From the NCBI GenBank assembly GCA_026390695.1, contig JAPLFL010000118.1, forward strand, positions 62,001-126,000: a DNA stretch of 64,000 bases, given 5' to 3'. The notes beneath the pieces are model-generated. The model worked only from the letters and a program-made list of their open reading frames with translations. It was not told the DNA's origin and ran no database searches. Made by a program: the position numbers and the translations under genes. This stretch comes from Candidatus Kapaibacterium sp. (GTDB lineage: Bacteria; Bacteroidota; Ignavibacteria; Kapaibacteriales; UBA2268). Shown here one piece after another: positions 43,560-53,799 of this stretch. How positions within the stretch are numbered: position 1 is the first letter of the stretch; each line of letters opens with the position of its first letter.

Positions 43560-44333
43560 ATGAAAAAAATCTCTTGCCTTGCAATACTTTTTGTTCTGGC
43601 TTTCATGGGTTGTAAAGACCAAGCCAGTATAAAAAACCTTGCTAAACCTTCTAATATTGATGATCAGATGAGTTATATGATCGGTCTTCAAATTGGTAAA
43701 AACTTTGTTCGCGATACACTTTTAAAATTAAATGTTGAATATTTTTATCAAGGTATCAATCAACAATTGCAGAAAGATACAAATAATTTTCTTTTGAAGC
43801 AAGCTGAACAGGATTCCATTCAAAGAGTTTTCCAGGAAAGAATGTCCGAACGCAATAAAGCAAATACTGCTGATCAACAGAAACAAATGAATGAACGTGG
43901 CACTAAGATGAAAGATATTAGCGCTAAGTTAATTGAGCAAAACAGCAAAAGACCAGGCGTGAAAGTCACTTCTACAGGTCTTCAATATGAGGTAATTACC
44001 GCCGGAAAAGGTAAAAGAGCTACTATTAAAGATAATATCAAATTCCATATGATAATTACTCTTGCTGACGGCACAGAGGTTGATAATACTTATAAACGCG
44101 AACCAGTTATTATGCCGCTCGATAAACTTCCTGCAAAAGGTTGGCAAGAAGCATTTACTTTAATGCCTGTTGGTTCCAAATGGAGAGTTGTTGTGCCTTC
44201 AAATCTTGGCTTCGACAATCAACCAAACCCAACAATTCCACAAAATACCGCTTTGATTTGTGATATGGAACTATTATCATTAGAGAAATCTGTGCCAGCT
44301 CCTCCGGGAATGCCACAGCAACCACCACAATAG
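43560..44333 (+). CDS. FKBP-type peptidyl-prolyl isomerase, lipoprotein
   Basis: The frame opens at a TTG at 43542, but the ATG at 43560 has AGGA upstream and starts the lipoprotein signal (KKISCLAILFVLAFMGC, Cys at about 18). 257 residues. The FKBP_N dimerisation domain (MSYMIGLQIGKNFVRD onwards) spans about 35-130. The FKBP_C catalytic domain (TGLQYEVITAGKGKRATIKD to the end) follows; DGTEVDNTYKREPVIMPL and GWQEAFTLMPVGSKWRVVVP are its core. The Pro-rich tail PAPPGMPQQPPQ is odd but harmless. It acts on periplasmic protein folding. A terminator follows. Confidence 0.92.
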   Translation: MKKISCLAILFVLAFMGCKDQASIKNLAKPSNIDDQMSYMIGLQIGKNFVRDTLLKLNVEYFYQGINQQLQKDTNNFLLKQAEQDSIQRVFQERMSERNKANTADQQKQMNERGTKMKDISAKLIEQNSKRPGVKVTSTGLQYEVITAGKGKRATIKDNIKFHMIITLADGTEVDNTYKREPVIMPLDKLPAKGWQEAFTLMPVGSKWRVVVPSNLGFDNQPNPTIPQNTALICDMELLSLEKSVPAPPGMPQQPPQ

Positions 44334-44365
44334 ATTTTGAAATTTTATAATGTTGTGTAAATATT

Positions 44366-44403
44366 TTTGAGTTCGGTTGATTTGATTATTAATCGAACTC
44401 AAA
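44366..44403 (+). terminator. Rho-independent terminator after the FKBP gene
   Basis: TTTGAGTTCG (44366-44375) pairs perfectly with CGAACTCAAA (44394-44403) and is followed by AATTTTT. It starts 33 bases after the stop. Confidence 0.8.
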
Positions 44404-44459
44404 AATTTTTAAAGTAAGTGTGAGAATAAATATATTTAAATTTAATTTGAAAATGAATT

Positions 44460-45875
44460 ATGATAAAGCTTGATACAATAATTTCTCTTGCCAAAAGAAG
44501 GGGATTTGTCTTCCAGTCTTCTGAAATATATGGTGGCCTCAATGGTTGCTGGGATTATGGCCAATTAGGTGTGGAAATGCTCCTTCGTCTAAAAAACCAA
44601 TGGTGGAAAGCTATGACCTACCGTGATGATATTGAAGGTGTTGATGCATCGATTCTGATGCACCCGCGCACATGGGAAGCAAGTGGACATTTGGCTCAGT
44701 TCAGCGATCCAATGATTGATAATAAAACAAGTAAAGCGCGTTTTCGTGCTGATAATCTGATAGAAGAGTTTATTGACAGAATGAAGAAAAAAGGTAAGAG
44801 CCAGCTTGCTACCGAAATAGAAAATCAATTGGTAGAGGCAAAACAGCCTGCCGATTACTTAAAAATAATCCTTGATAATTTAATTCCTGATCCTGTTTCC
44901 GGAACAAATGATTGGACTGAGGTCAGAAATTTTAATCTGATGTTCAAAACTTTCATTGGGCCCGCCGAAGATTCGAGTGCTGTTGTTTATTTAAGACCCG
45001 AATCAGCTCAGGGTATCTTTGTTAATTTTAAAAATATTCTGGAATCCAGTCGCCAGAGAGTTCCATTTGGCATTGCTCAAATTGGTAAAGCTTTTCGTAA
45101 TGAGATAAACACAAAAAATTTCTTGTTCCGTACACGTGAATTTGAACAGATGGAAATGCAGTATTTTATAAAGCCCGGTTCTGAGCTTGATTGGTTTGAA
45201 TACTGGAAGGAACAGCGTGTAAATTGGTACAAGAATCTCGGAATGAAGGAAGAAAATCTTAAATTTCATGTGCATGAGAAGTTAGCTCATTATGCCAATC
45301 ATGCCGTTGATATAGAGTTTTTATTTCCTTTCGGTTGGGGCGAAATTGAAGGAATTCACTCCCGTACTAACTTCGATCTTAGCGCTCACCAGCAGTTTTC
45401 CGGCAAGAAAATGGAATATGTGGATAATATCACAAATGAGCGGTATGTGCCTTATGTAATAGAAACATCCGGCGGAGTTTCGCGTTCATTTATGGCATTC
45501 CTTTGTGCTGCTTATGACGAAGAAGAAATTTCCGAAGACGGAGAAAAATCGGAGAAAAGAACAGTACTTCATCTCAGCCCGAAACTTGCCCCTATGACGG
45601 TTGCGGTTTTTCCGCTTGTAAATAAAGATGGAATGCCAGAGTTCGCTGAGAAGATTTATCAGGATTTACAAACTGAATTCAAAGCAATGTATGACACATC
45701 GGGTGCTATAGGAAGGCGTTATCGCCGTCAGGACGAAATAGGTACACCGTTCTGTGTTACGATTGACGGAACATCAATCGAAGATGATACTGTTACAATT
45801 CGTGACCGTGATTCAATGAAACAGGAAAGAATTTCTGCAGATAGTCTTAAAAATTACATTAAACTGAGAGTTTAG
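44460..45875 (+). CDS. glyS: Glycyl-tRNA synthetase (dimeric, single-chain type)
   Basis: 471 residues. This is the alpha2 class II enzyme of the archaeal and Gram-positive type, not the bacterial alpha/beta type. Landmarks are IISLAKRRGFVFQSSEIYGG, YLRPESAQGIFVNFKNI, GIAQIGKAFRNEI, FRTREFEQMEMQYF and the C-terminal anticodon-binding domain (PKLAPMTVAVFPLVNKDG; GRRYRRQDEIGTPFCVTID). It charges tRNA-Gly. No T-box or other leader structure is seen in the 127-base gap upstream. Confidence 0.97.
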   Translation: MIKLDTIISLAKRRGFVFQSSEIYGGLNGCWDYGQLGVEMLLRLKNQWWKAMTYRDDIEGVDASILMHPRTWEASGHLAQFSDPMIDNKTSKARFRADNLIEEFIDRMKKKGKSQLATEIENQLVEAKQPADYLKIILDNLIPDPVSGTNDWTEVRNFNLMFKTFIGPAEDSSAVVYLRPESAQGIFVNFKNILESSRQRVPFGIAQIGKAFRNEINTKNFLFRTREFEQMEMQYFIKPGSELDWFEYWKEQRVNWYKNLGMKEENLKFHVHEKLAHYANHAVDIEFLFPFGWGEIEGIHSRTNFDLSAHQQFSGKKMEYVDNITNERYVPYVIETSGGVSRSFMAFLCAAYDEEEISEDGEKSEKRTVLHLSPKLAPMTVAVFPLVNKDGMPEFAEKIYQDLQTEFKAMYDTSGAIGRRYRRQDEIGTPFCVTIDGTSIEDDTVTIRDRDSMKQERISADSLKNYIKLRV

Positions 45876-45910
45876 GAAAAGTACGTTCAGTTTATAATAT
45901 TGAGGATACT

Positions 45911-45936
45911 TCCCACACTCCTGAGACTGTGTGGGA
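45911..45936. repeat. Short hairpin between convergent glyS and kinase genes
   Basis: TCCCACAC (45911-45918) pairs with GTGTGGGA (45929-45936). There is no T run on either side. GAGACTGTGTGGGAAC within it resembles the GAGACTGTGTGAAAAC shoulder of the 71-bp palindromic elements, so it may be a remnant of one. Confidence 0.5.
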
Positions 45937-45963
45937 ACAAGAGTCAAAAAACTAATTTACGCT

Positions 45964-48900
45964 TTATAAAGAAAAATAAAATGTGCTTCCTTGGCCTTCC
46001 TGGCTTTCAACCCAAATTTTTCCGCTATGCTTTTCAACAAATTCTTTGCATAAAATTAGCCCTAATCCTGTACTTGGTTCACCTTCTGTGCCAGGGCGGG
46101 ATACTTTTTGATCAAGTTGGAATAAATTTTCTATGATAAATTGATTCATACCAATCCCATTGTCCTTGATAAATATAATATCATGGGATTTTTCTTGGTC
46201 AGTTGCTGATTTACTTACACCAATTTCAATATTACCGGCTGTTGGTGTAAATTTTATTGCATTAGATATTAAATTTCTAAGAATTGTATTTATCATCGGA
46301 ATATCAGCTTTTATTTTGAAATTTGATGGTACATGATTTTGAAGTTTAATCATTTTTTGTTTTGCAAACAAATTATTAACATCAATAATATTATTCACTA
46401 ATAGTGAGAGATTGCAGATTTCGGGATTAAATTGAGTCACACCGCGCTGCATTCTTGACCATTCAAGGAGATTTTCGAGAAGGGCATATAAATTTGAAGC
46501 AGATTCTTGCATATTGGTGCTTATACGTTGCATCTCTGACAAAGTCATATCTTGTATATCTTCTGACATGATTCTGGTTAGGCCTAAAAATCCATTGAAT
46601 GGAGCTTTCAGGTCATGTGCAATTATAGAGAAAAATTTATCTCTTTCGGTGATAGTGGCTTTTAATTCCAATTCGGATAATTTGCGTTTTGTAATGTCAC
46701 TGACCATACATAAAATTTTATCTTGCTCAAACGCAAATATTCTTGTTTCGAAATAATGATCCGTTCCAGCCAAAGGTAATGTGTATTCAAATAATTGTAT
46801 TTGTTTTGATTGAATAGCTGAATTAAATATTTTATTAATATTTAAAGAAATTTCCTGAGGTAAAACATCGGAAATATTCTTACCGATAAATACTTGGGGA
46901 TCAGAATATAGAATTGAATTATCGGGTGAATGGTAATCAAGAAAAATTCCATCTTTATCAAGAATGAACATTAAATCAGGAATTGCATCAAGAATTGCGG
47001 AAATTTTTGAGTTGTTAGCCCGCAGTGCATCTTCAGCTAATTTTTGATCTGTAATATCCCTTGTGATACCCAATAAAGATTCCACTTTTCCGGTACTATC
47101 AAATAATGGAACAGCATGAGTATCAAGCCAGCGAAACGTGCCTTTTGCACCTTGCATTTCAAATACAAGTTTAGCTGATTCACCCCTGAAAACATCTTCG
47201 GTTAATTTTATAAAAGCAGCTCTTTGTTCAGGAGCTACCATCTGGTAAATACATTGCCCTTCAACCTCGGTTAGAGAATCGATTTCAATCATCTTTAAGC
47301 CAGCAGGATTCATATATTTTAAAATGCCACCTGGCCCAAGAATTTTTACACATTCGGGTTCATTTTCGATAATAGATTTTGTGAATTCTTCACTCTCACG
47401 CAGAGCTTCTTCTGTGGCAATTCGTTCCGTTATATCCCGGGCTGCTGCATAAATCAAATTTCCTGATGGTTTAGAGCGCCATTCAAGTATTCTATATGAG
47501 CCGTCTTTTGTTTTATAACGGTTCTTAAAATTCAATATAGGATTTTGGTCTGAAAGTGTTGAGATCGCATCTAATGTGGATTTAATGTCATCAGGGTGTA
47601 CCAAATTTAAGAAATTCGTTCCAACAAGTTCTTCGATTTTATAACCAAGAACATTTTCCCATTGAATATTTAATTTCAGGAATAAACCATCGGTATTGGA
47701 GATACAGAACAAATCAAGGGCATTGTTAAAGTAAGAGTCAAGTTCTTCTGATTTTTTATTAATTTCTTCAATAAATAATCTTTGTTCGCTAATGTCAGTA
47801 AAAAACCCGACGTTGTAAACTGTACTATCAAATTCCAAAGGAAATCCATTGATATTACAGTAAAAAATTGTCCCTTTTTTATTTATACAAGATATATTGG
47901 TTGAAAGACTTTTTTCATTATGAGCGGCAGCTTCGAATTCAAGTAATATCTGTGAAAGATCATCTTTTGGATGAAGATCAGCCATATTTAGACCAATAAA
48001 TTCATCATGAGAATAACCGAATAACTTACATGCTGAAGGATTTGCAAATGCAATATTTTTCGTTATAAAATTAGTGACAATAATTCCCTCAGATGCAGCA
48101 GTAAAAAATGCTCTATATTTTTCTTCTGATTCTCTTAGAGATTTTTCAACTTTCTTTTGATCTGTAATATCGCGAGCTGTGGCATAGGTTACTCCTTCGT
48201 CTTTTACATATATGGCACGCCATGAAAGCCATTTTATTGTCCCATCTTTGCACAGATAACGATTTTCAAAATTTAGAGAATAACCTTTCTGCATTTGTAG
48301 CGCCATCTCATCTATCGTTGCTTGTTTATCTTCAGGGATAATAAAATCAACAAATGGTTTAGAAATCATTTCATTTTCCGAATATCCGAGAAGTTCAGAA
48401 CAAGCTGGATTAATCTTATTAAAAGCACCAAGTGGATTGGCAATCACCATAATATCACCTGATGTAATAAAGAATTTATAAAACTGCTCCCGCTCTAAAT
48501 AGAGTAGTTTTCGCTCACTAATATCGCGGATAATATAAACGATACCGGTTGCTTGACCTTTCTCATTTCGAATCATATCTCTATTTATTTCAGCATGAAA
48601 ATAGGAGCCATCCTTGCGGGTTACACGATATTCTTCAGATCCTAATTCGTAACCCTGGAACATTTTTATAATATTGATTTTTGCTCGATCACGATCGTTA
48701 GGATGAACAAATTCGAGAACGTTTCGATTTAGTATATTGTCTTCATTTTGATAATGAAATAATTTGTAAGTTGCCGATGAAATCATTTTAATGCTGCCCT
48801 CAAGGTCTGTAAGCACAATTGCATCCGGACTTGCATTTAAAATTGATTTATAGAGCGATTCACTTTTTAATAATGTTAATTCGGTATTTATTCGATCAGT

Positions 48901-49236
48901 TATGTCATGAATAATTGAGAATAACAAATGTTTACCTTCCAATTCAATCGGCGATGATTGAACCTCAACTGTTCGTTCTTCTCCGTTTGCCAAGCGATGA
49001 TTAAAAATAAAATGATTCTCTGTACCTTGCAAAATTCGCTGTTGAATATCTGATATCTGGTCGCTTGGGAGCGTATTTAGTTCACTAATCAGCATAGATT
49101 GCAGTTCAGCTCGTGAATATCCATAGAAATCAGAAGCAGCATTATTTGCATCGTTTATTTGAGAAGTCTCCGGGTCGATTAGCAGCATGATTGCCGAAAG
49201 AGACTCGAAAATATATTTAAAGGTAAAATCATTCAT
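45964..49236 (-). CDS. Soluble histidine kinase with seven PAS domains
   Basis: 1090 residues with no membrane segment. Seven PAS units are visible, each about 120-130 residues and often ending in a DITDR-type PAC motif; they start near FKYIFESLSAIMLLI, YKSILNASPDAIVLT, FYKFFITSGDIMVIA, YRAFFTAASEGIIVT, LDSYFNNALDLFCIS, TKSIIENEPECVKIL and ISAILDAIPDLMFIL. HisKA has the His in FFSIIAHDLKAPFNGF (about residue 860). HATPase follows with NLISNAIKF, KDNGIGM and GLGLILCKEFVEKH. The kinase core is close to that of the kinase at 41190. No response regulator is adjacent. Ligands of the PAS domains are unknown. Confidence 0.93.
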   Translation of the reverse strand: MNDFTFKYIFESLSAIMLLIDPETSQINDANNAASDFYGYSRAELQSMLISELNTLPSDQISDIQQRILQGTENHFIFNHRLANGEERTVEVQSSPIELEGKHLLFSIIHDITDRINTELTLLKSESLYKSILNASPDAIVLTDLEGSIKMISSATYKLFHYQNEDNILNRNVLEFVHPNDRDRAKINIIKMFQGYELGSEEYRVTRKDGSYFHAEINRDMIRNEKGQATGIVYIIRDISERKLLYLEREQFYKFFITSGDIMVIANPLGAFNKINPACSELLGYSENEMISKPFVDFIIPEDKQATIDEMALQMQKGYSLNFENRYLCKDGTIKWLSWRAIYVKDEGVTYATARDITDQKKVEKSLRESEEKYRAFFTAASEGIIVTNFITKNIAFANPSACKLFGYSHDEFIGLNMADLHPKDDLSQILLEFEAAAHNEKSLSTNISCINKKGTIFYCNINGFPLEFDSTVYNVGFFTDISEQRLFIEEINKKSEELDSYFNNALDLFCISNTDGLFLKLNIQWENVLGYKIEELVGTNFLNLVHPDDIKSTLDAISTLSDQNPILNFKNRYKTKDGSYRILEWRSKPSGNLIYAAARDITERIATEEALRESEEFTKSIIENEPECVKILGPGGILKYMNPAGLKMIEIDSLTEVEGQCIYQMVAPEQRAAFIKLTEDVFRGESAKLVFEMQGAKGTFRWLDTHAVPLFDSTGKVESLLGITRDITDQKLAEDALRANNSKISAILDAIPDLMFILDKDGIFLDYHSPDNSILYSDPQVFIGKNISDVLPQEISLNINKIFNSAIQSKQIQLFEYTLPLAGTDHYFETRIFAFEQDKILCMVSDITKRKLSELELKATITERDKFFSIIAHDLKAPFNGFLGLTRIMSEDIQDMTLSEMQRISTNMQESASNLYALLENLLEWSRMQRGVTQFNPEICNLSLLVNNIIDVNNLFAKQKMIKLQNHVPSNFKIKADIPMINTILRNLISNAIKFTPTAGNIEIGVSKSATDQEKSHDIIFIKDNGIGMNQFIIENLFQLDQKVSRPGTEGEPSTGLGLILCKEFVEKHSGKIWVESQEGQGSTFYFSL

Positions 49237-49509
49237 GATCTATTTGTCCTCAATCAATAATTCAATTTCAATGAGCAAAAATTGTACCTTAAATCGAATT
49301 ACAAAATTAATTAAATTATATATATTTTGATTCTAATTATTAGAATAAGTGTAACTTTTTATCATTTGATGTGTCTCTGATATGTCTAAGTTGAAAGTTC
49401 AAAAATTTTGTAAAGTTTATGATGAACCTTGAATGAATTTAATTGTGATCTTTCTTATTGGACTGATAATATGATTGAAATCTATTAATTTTTTGATAAA
49501 GGAAATACA

Positions 49510-50973
49510 ATGTCAAATATTAAACTAATTCTTGTAATTGCTCTATCAGCCTTATTTACGGTAAGTTCTTATGCAAATTATTGCATACCTCCTAAGTTTA
49601 AGAGCGGCCCCTATACGGCAATTAAGAGCATCAACTTAGGCAATATTAATTACACATCGAAATTAAATGACGGCTATGGCGATTTTAGTGGTACTGTGCC
49701 GGCTACTAATCTTGTCCCTGGTAGTTCGCAAACAATTTATTTTTCTTTCTACTATGATCCGTCAATGGTATCAATGTTTACAGGAAATCTTAATGTGAGG
49801 GTATGGATTGACTATAATCAGGATTCTACTTTTTCGGAGCCATCGGAAATAGCCGTTTCAATGGTAGTGAACTGCAAAAGCGTGACTTTGGCAAATCCAT
49901 ACATTAATGCTAATGCTATAATTACAGTTCCTGCAAACGCAAAGAACGGCCCTACTCGTATGAGAGTTTATGAGGATATGGACGTGCCGGACGGTCATAT
50001 TCTACCCAATCCTTGTGGTTATCTGAATTCAAATAATTATCTCGGTCAGCACGGTGAGTGCGAGGACTATACTGTTGTAGTGAATCAGTCATCTCATTTC
50101 GCTTATATTAGCTCTGACAGCAGCTCCTTAAATTTCGGAACAGTTAAAATCCAAAACTCAGCTTCAGCAACAATTAATCTAAAAAACACAGGTGATACTC
50201 TTCTTAACTTAAACAGTATAAAATTAAAAGATAGTTCAGACAGCTCATTTACTATTGACAACTCAGTGCCATTGCCAGTTACTCTCAATCCAAATATGAA
50301 TTATCCTGTAAAAATAAAATTCACACCAAAAAACAATTCAGTTTATTCAAACAGCCTGATTATTCTTTCCGATGGAGCAAACAAATCATTTGAAATTCCT
50401 ATGTCCGGCACTGGATCTAATGCCACATCTAATATTTCATTAAATTATACTGACTATGACTATGGCAAAATATTAATTAGTAAAAATTCGACAAAATTAT
50501 TTAAACTTTCTAATAATGGTAATTTCCCTTTAAAGGTAGATTCAATAAAGTTATTAAATAACCTGGATAATGTGTTCCAAATCGGGAACATTGCAACTCC
50601 TTTCACCATAGCTAATGCACAGTTCCAGAATTTTACTATCAGTTTTTTACCAACTTCAAGTAAAGTGTATAATTCGAAAATTCAGGTATTTTCCGATGCG
50701 GATAATATAAAGGTTTTAGAAATGACTTTGAAAGGTGAAGGAACTTTAACAAATGTAAATGATGAGAATAATTTCGATTTATATCCCAATCCTGCTGAAG
50801 ATTTTATTTCCTTGAATATTCCATTAAATCAGGAATTGTCAGTACTAAATTTTGACGGTATTGAAATCCTTAAAACTATTTATACAGGGAAACTCAATGT
50901 CCGAACTATTGCAAAAGGAATATATTTTATAAAAACAAATGGGACAATCTTAAAATTTCAGGTTTGCAGATAA
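49510..50973 (+). CDS. Secreted GEVED-domain protein with type IX sorting domain
   Basis: 487 residues. After a signal peptide (1-22), a GEVED domain covers about 25-195 (VRVWIDYNQDSTFSEPSE, ending GQHGECEDYTVVV). Two choice-of-anchor-D (ASPM/SPD-2-like) beta domains follow (about 200-300 and 308-405), each with a FG-x-V/YGKI start. The last 75 residues (FDLYPNPAEDFISLNIP to FKVQ-like end) are a type A C-terminal sorting domain. It is therefore secreted by type IX and likely cell-surface bound. The GEVED module is common in such adhesion or matrix proteins. Confidence 0.9.
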   Translation: MSNIKLILVIALSALFTVSSYANYCIPPKFKSGPYTAIKSINLGNINYTSKLNDGYGDFSGTVPATNLVPGSSQTIYFSFYYDPSMVSMFTGNLNVRVWIDYNQDSTFSEPSEIAVSMVVNCKSVTLANPYINANAIITVPANAKNGPTRMRVYEDMDVPDGHILPNPCGYLNSNNYLGQHGECEDYTVVVNQSSHFAYISSDSSSLNFGTVKIQNSASATINLKNTGDTLLNLNSIKLKDSSDSSFTIDNSVPLPVTLNPNMNYPVKIKFTPKNNSVYSNSLIILSDGANKSFEIPMSGTGSNATSNISLNYTDYDYGKILISKNSTKLFKLSNNGNFPLKVDSIKLLNNLDNVFQIGNIATPFTIANAQFQNFTISFLPTSSKVYNSKIQVFSDADNIKVLEMTLKGEGTLTNVNDENNFDLYPNPAEDFISLNIPLNQELSVLNFDGIEILKTIYTGKLNVRTIAKGIYFIKTNGTILKFQVCR

Positions 50974-51022
50974 ATTAAAAATACTTAACTTACAGGCTTG
51001 TCAATTGTAAGGAATTTGATTT

Positions 51023-51721
51023 ATGAAGTTGTCTATAGTAATGCCTGTTTATAATGAAGTTGCAACCCTTGATGAAATCATAAAAGTTGTACTCGAAGCA
51101 GCAGATCCAGATGGAATAACTGAGAAAGAGCTAATAATTGTCGATGATTGTTCTTCCGACGGAACTGTAGATTTGCTCAAATCAATTAATAACGACAAAA
51201 TCAAAGTATTTTTTCATTCTGTAAATCAAGGGAAAGGTGCAGCTTTACGCACAGGATTTGAAAAAGTAAGCGGAGATATAGTAATTATTCAGGATGCTGA
51301 TCTGGAATATGACCCCAATGAGTATCCCAGACTACTTAAACCGATAATTATGAATAGGGCTGATGTTGTGTATGGTTCACGTTTTCTTGGTGGAGAAGCA
51401 CACCGCGTAGTTTATTTCTGGCATCGTTTTGGTAATGGATTTTTAACTTTATTTTCAAATATGATGTCCGATTTGAACCTTACAGATATGGAGACCTGCT
51501 ACAAGGTTTTCAGAACCTCAATTTTAAAACAAATTAGAATAGAAGAATCCAGATTTGGCTTTGAACCGGAGATAACAGCAAAAATTTCCAAATTAAAGTG
51601 TCGTATTTATGAAGTTGGCATCAGTTATTATGGCCGTACTTATGAAGAAGGAAAAAAAATTGGCTGGAAAGATGGAATGAGAGCTGTTTGGTGTATTATA
51701 AAATATAACCTCTTCCGATGA
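51023..51721 (+). CDS. Family 2 glycosyltransferase, DPM1-like
   Basis: 232 residues. [48 protein letters not shown] and [18 protein letters not shown] (DAD metal motif) are followed by [10 protein letters not shown] and [12 protein letters not shown]. This is the dolichol/polyprenyl-phosphate-mannose-synthase-like group. There are no membrane helices. It precedes dapF closely on the same strand (the in-frame dapF extension even overlaps it by four bases). Confidence 0.92.
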   Translation: MKLSIVMPVYNEVATLDEIIKVVLEAADPDGITEKELIIVDDCSSDGTVDLLKSINNDKIKVFFHSVNQGKGAALRTGFEKVSGDIVIIQDADLEYDPNEYPRLLKPIIMNRADVVYGSRFLGGEAHRVVYFWHRFGNGFLTLFSNMMSDLNLTDMETCYKVFRTSILKQIRIEESRFGFEPEITAKISKLKCRIYEVGISYYGRTYEEGKKIGWKDGMRAVWCIIKYNLFR

Positions 51722-51774
51722 TAATCCGTTCCCAAATTTTTTCTTTAAACATTAATCATTCACCATTAATCATT

Positions 51775-52614
51775 ATGATAACTTATATGTCAGGTGCCGG
51801 AAATTTATTTTCAGTGATTGATAATAGAATAAATAAATATAATTTTGATTTTTATTCCCGAAATTCATCCAAATTTTGTGCTTCGAATGAAATCACAGCT
51901 TGCAGAACCGATGGCTTAATCGTAATGAACAGTTCTGATTCCGAAGATTTTAATGTATGGTTCTTCAATCCTGATGGTTCGGCTGGTATGATGTGCGGCA
52001 ATGGCGGACGTTGCGCTGTTCGATTTGCATTAAATAATAATTTTATAATGAAGAACGATAATAGAGATAAATTTCGGTTCAGTATGGCTAACACTACTTA
52101 TAGCGCTACTGTAAATGAGAATAAAATCGAACTTGAATTTAGTCCTCCGCAAGAAATCAAAAGCGATAATTTGTTAAATTATCAAGATAAAAAAATTAAT
52201 TTTACATACGTCAATAACGGCTCTGATCATATCTGTATAAATTATCTCACAATAAAACAAAATGTCAATATTCGCGATTTTGAATTTATTGAATTTGCAA
52301 AGTTTTTCAGGTGGCATGATTCCTTTCCAAGGGGAGTCAATGTCAATCTGTATGAATTTGATAATGATTTTATTCAGTTGCGTACTTATGAACGTGGAGT
52401 AGAAGCCGAAACCGGAGCCTGCGGAACCGGTGCAATAGCTACTGCCATTTCTTTAATGGATAATAATAAAGAGATAAATAGATTTTCTATTATCCCAACA
52501 AGCGGAGAACAGCTTGAAGTGCGTATCCATAGCAAAGAACATAAGATTGAATCTATCATTCTCAGTGGCCCGGCAAAGGTATTAGGAATGAGAGATGAAG
52601 AAATATTAAAATGA
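51775..52614 (+). CDS. dapF: Diaminopimelate epimerase
   Basis: 280 residues from the ATG at 51775. An earlier in-frame ATG at 51718 would add 19 residues translated from an ATTAATCATTCACC low-complexity spacer and is not favoured. The two catalytic cysteines lie in MMCGNGGRCAVRF and GVEAETGACGTGAIA. The N-terminal motif normally GNDF reads GNLF here. It converts LL- to meso-diaminopimelate for lysine and peptidoglycan. It overlaps the capA gene by four bases (ATGA). Confidence 0.92.
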   Translation: MITYMSGAGNLFSVIDNRINKYNFDFYSRNSSKFCASNEITACRTDGLIVMNSSDSEDFNVWFFNPDGSAGMMCGNGGRCAVRFALNNNFIMKNDNRDKFRFSMANTTYSATVNENKIELEFSPPQEIKSDNLLNYQDKKINFTYVNNGSDHICINYLTIKQNVNIRDFEFIEFAKFFRWHDSFPRGVNVNLYEFDNDFIQLRTYERGVEAETGACGTGAIATAISLMDNNKEINRFSIIPTSGEQLEVRIHSKEHKIESIILSGPAKVLGMRDEEILK

Positions 52615-53723
52615 AAAGAATAACAACTGCATCTATACTCATTATCCTAACATTAGCAGCTTTTTTTTGGTACTTACTTAATATTAGTCAAGATAATTCT
52701 GATCAAAATCCTCAGGATTCTAACAAACAGCAAATTGATTCAATTGTCTCTGTAATCGCTGTAGGTGATATTATGCTTGGTAGTTCATATCCGACTGAGG
52801 AATATCTTCCAAAAGATGGCGGGATCAAACTACTACAAAATATAAAATCATATCTTTTCAATAAAAATTCAAAAATTCCAGGACTGGTGTTCGGAAACCT
52901 CGAAGGAGTACTGACTGATATTGAAGGAATCCGCAAAGAATGCGACGATGAATCCAAATGCTATAATTTCAAAATGCCATCAAAGTCAGTTTCAATTTTA
53001 AAAGATGCCGGTTTTAATCTTCTTAGCATTGCAAATAATCATGTAGGAGATTTCGGTACAGAAGCCATAGAAGACGAAATTAAAACACTGGGTAACAATT
53101 CAATTTACTTTGCCGGAGCAAAGCAGCAGCCATACACAAGTTTCACAATCGCTAATATCAGAATCGGATTCACTGCATTTTCCCCAAACAGCGAAACAAA
53201 TGATTTAAGGGATATAAAAAAGGCTTGTGAACTTATAAAATTTCTGGATTCAACAAATGACATAGTAATAGTTTCCTTTCATGGAGGTGCAGAGGGAGCC
53301 ATAAACAATCATGTTGTAAAAGAAACCGAATATTTTTTGGATGAAAATCGCGGCAATGTTTATCAGTTTGCTCACAGAGCAATAGATGCAGGAGCTGATT
53401 TAGTCTTAGGCCATGGGCCGCATGTACTGCGGGCTATTGAAATTTACCACAAAAGATTGATAGCATACAGTTTGGGAAATTTTGCCACATACCGCCAAAT
53501 CAATATCAGTGGCACGAGTGGAATAGCCTGTATTCTTAATCTGAAGTTAAATCAGAAGGGTGAACTACTAATTTGCAAGATAATCCCGACAATTCAAAAG
53601 CAGCCCGGAACGCCAATTTATGACAATCAAAATAAAGCATTAAAAATTATCCGAGATTTAACCAATGCAGATTTCCCTGAAGGTTCGATTATTCTGAAAG
53701 ATGACGGAAAAATAGATTTCTGA
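52611..53723 (+). CDS. CapA-family metallophosphatase-like protein
   Basis: 370 residues. One N-terminal membrane segment (about 5-22) anchors a large outside domain. Motifs of the CapA/PgsA fold are VIAVGDIMLGSSYP, VFGNLEGVLTD, LLSIANNHVGDFG, VSFHGGAEG, VLGHGPHVLRAIEIY and AYSLGNFATYR. CapA proteins act in poly-gamma-glutamate export or related capsule steps, but most members are uncharacterised calcineurin-like enzymes. It starts four bases inside dapF, so the two are translationally coupled, pointing to envelope work. Confidence 0.88.
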   Translation: MKRITTASILIILTLAAFFWYLLNISQDNSDQNPQDSNKQQIDSIVSVIAVGDIMLGSSYPTEEYLPKDGGIKLLQNIKSYLFNKNSKIPGLVFGNLEGVLTDIEGIRKECDDESKCYNFKMPSKSVSILKDAGFNLLSIANNHVGDFGTEAIEDEIKTLGNNSIYFAGAKQQPYTSFTIANIRIGFTAFSPNSETNDLRDIKKACELIKFLDSTNDIVIVSFHGGAEGAINNHVVKETEYFLDENRGNVYQFAHRAIDAGADLVLGHGPHVLRAIEIYHKRLIAYSLGNFATYRQINISGTSGIACILNLKLNQKGELLICKIIPTIQKQPGTPIYDNQNKALKIIRDLTNADFPEGSIILKDDGKIDF

Positions 53724-53799
53724 TCCTTTTTATAGCTGAAACAGCTTCAATAGCAATAGCACAAAGGTTTATCAATCATTCCTAATTCTTAATTCGTAA

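Noticed and set aside
44340-44459. T-box leader before glyS
   Set aside because: Only the FKBP terminator is present; no specifier loop or T-box consensus is seen.
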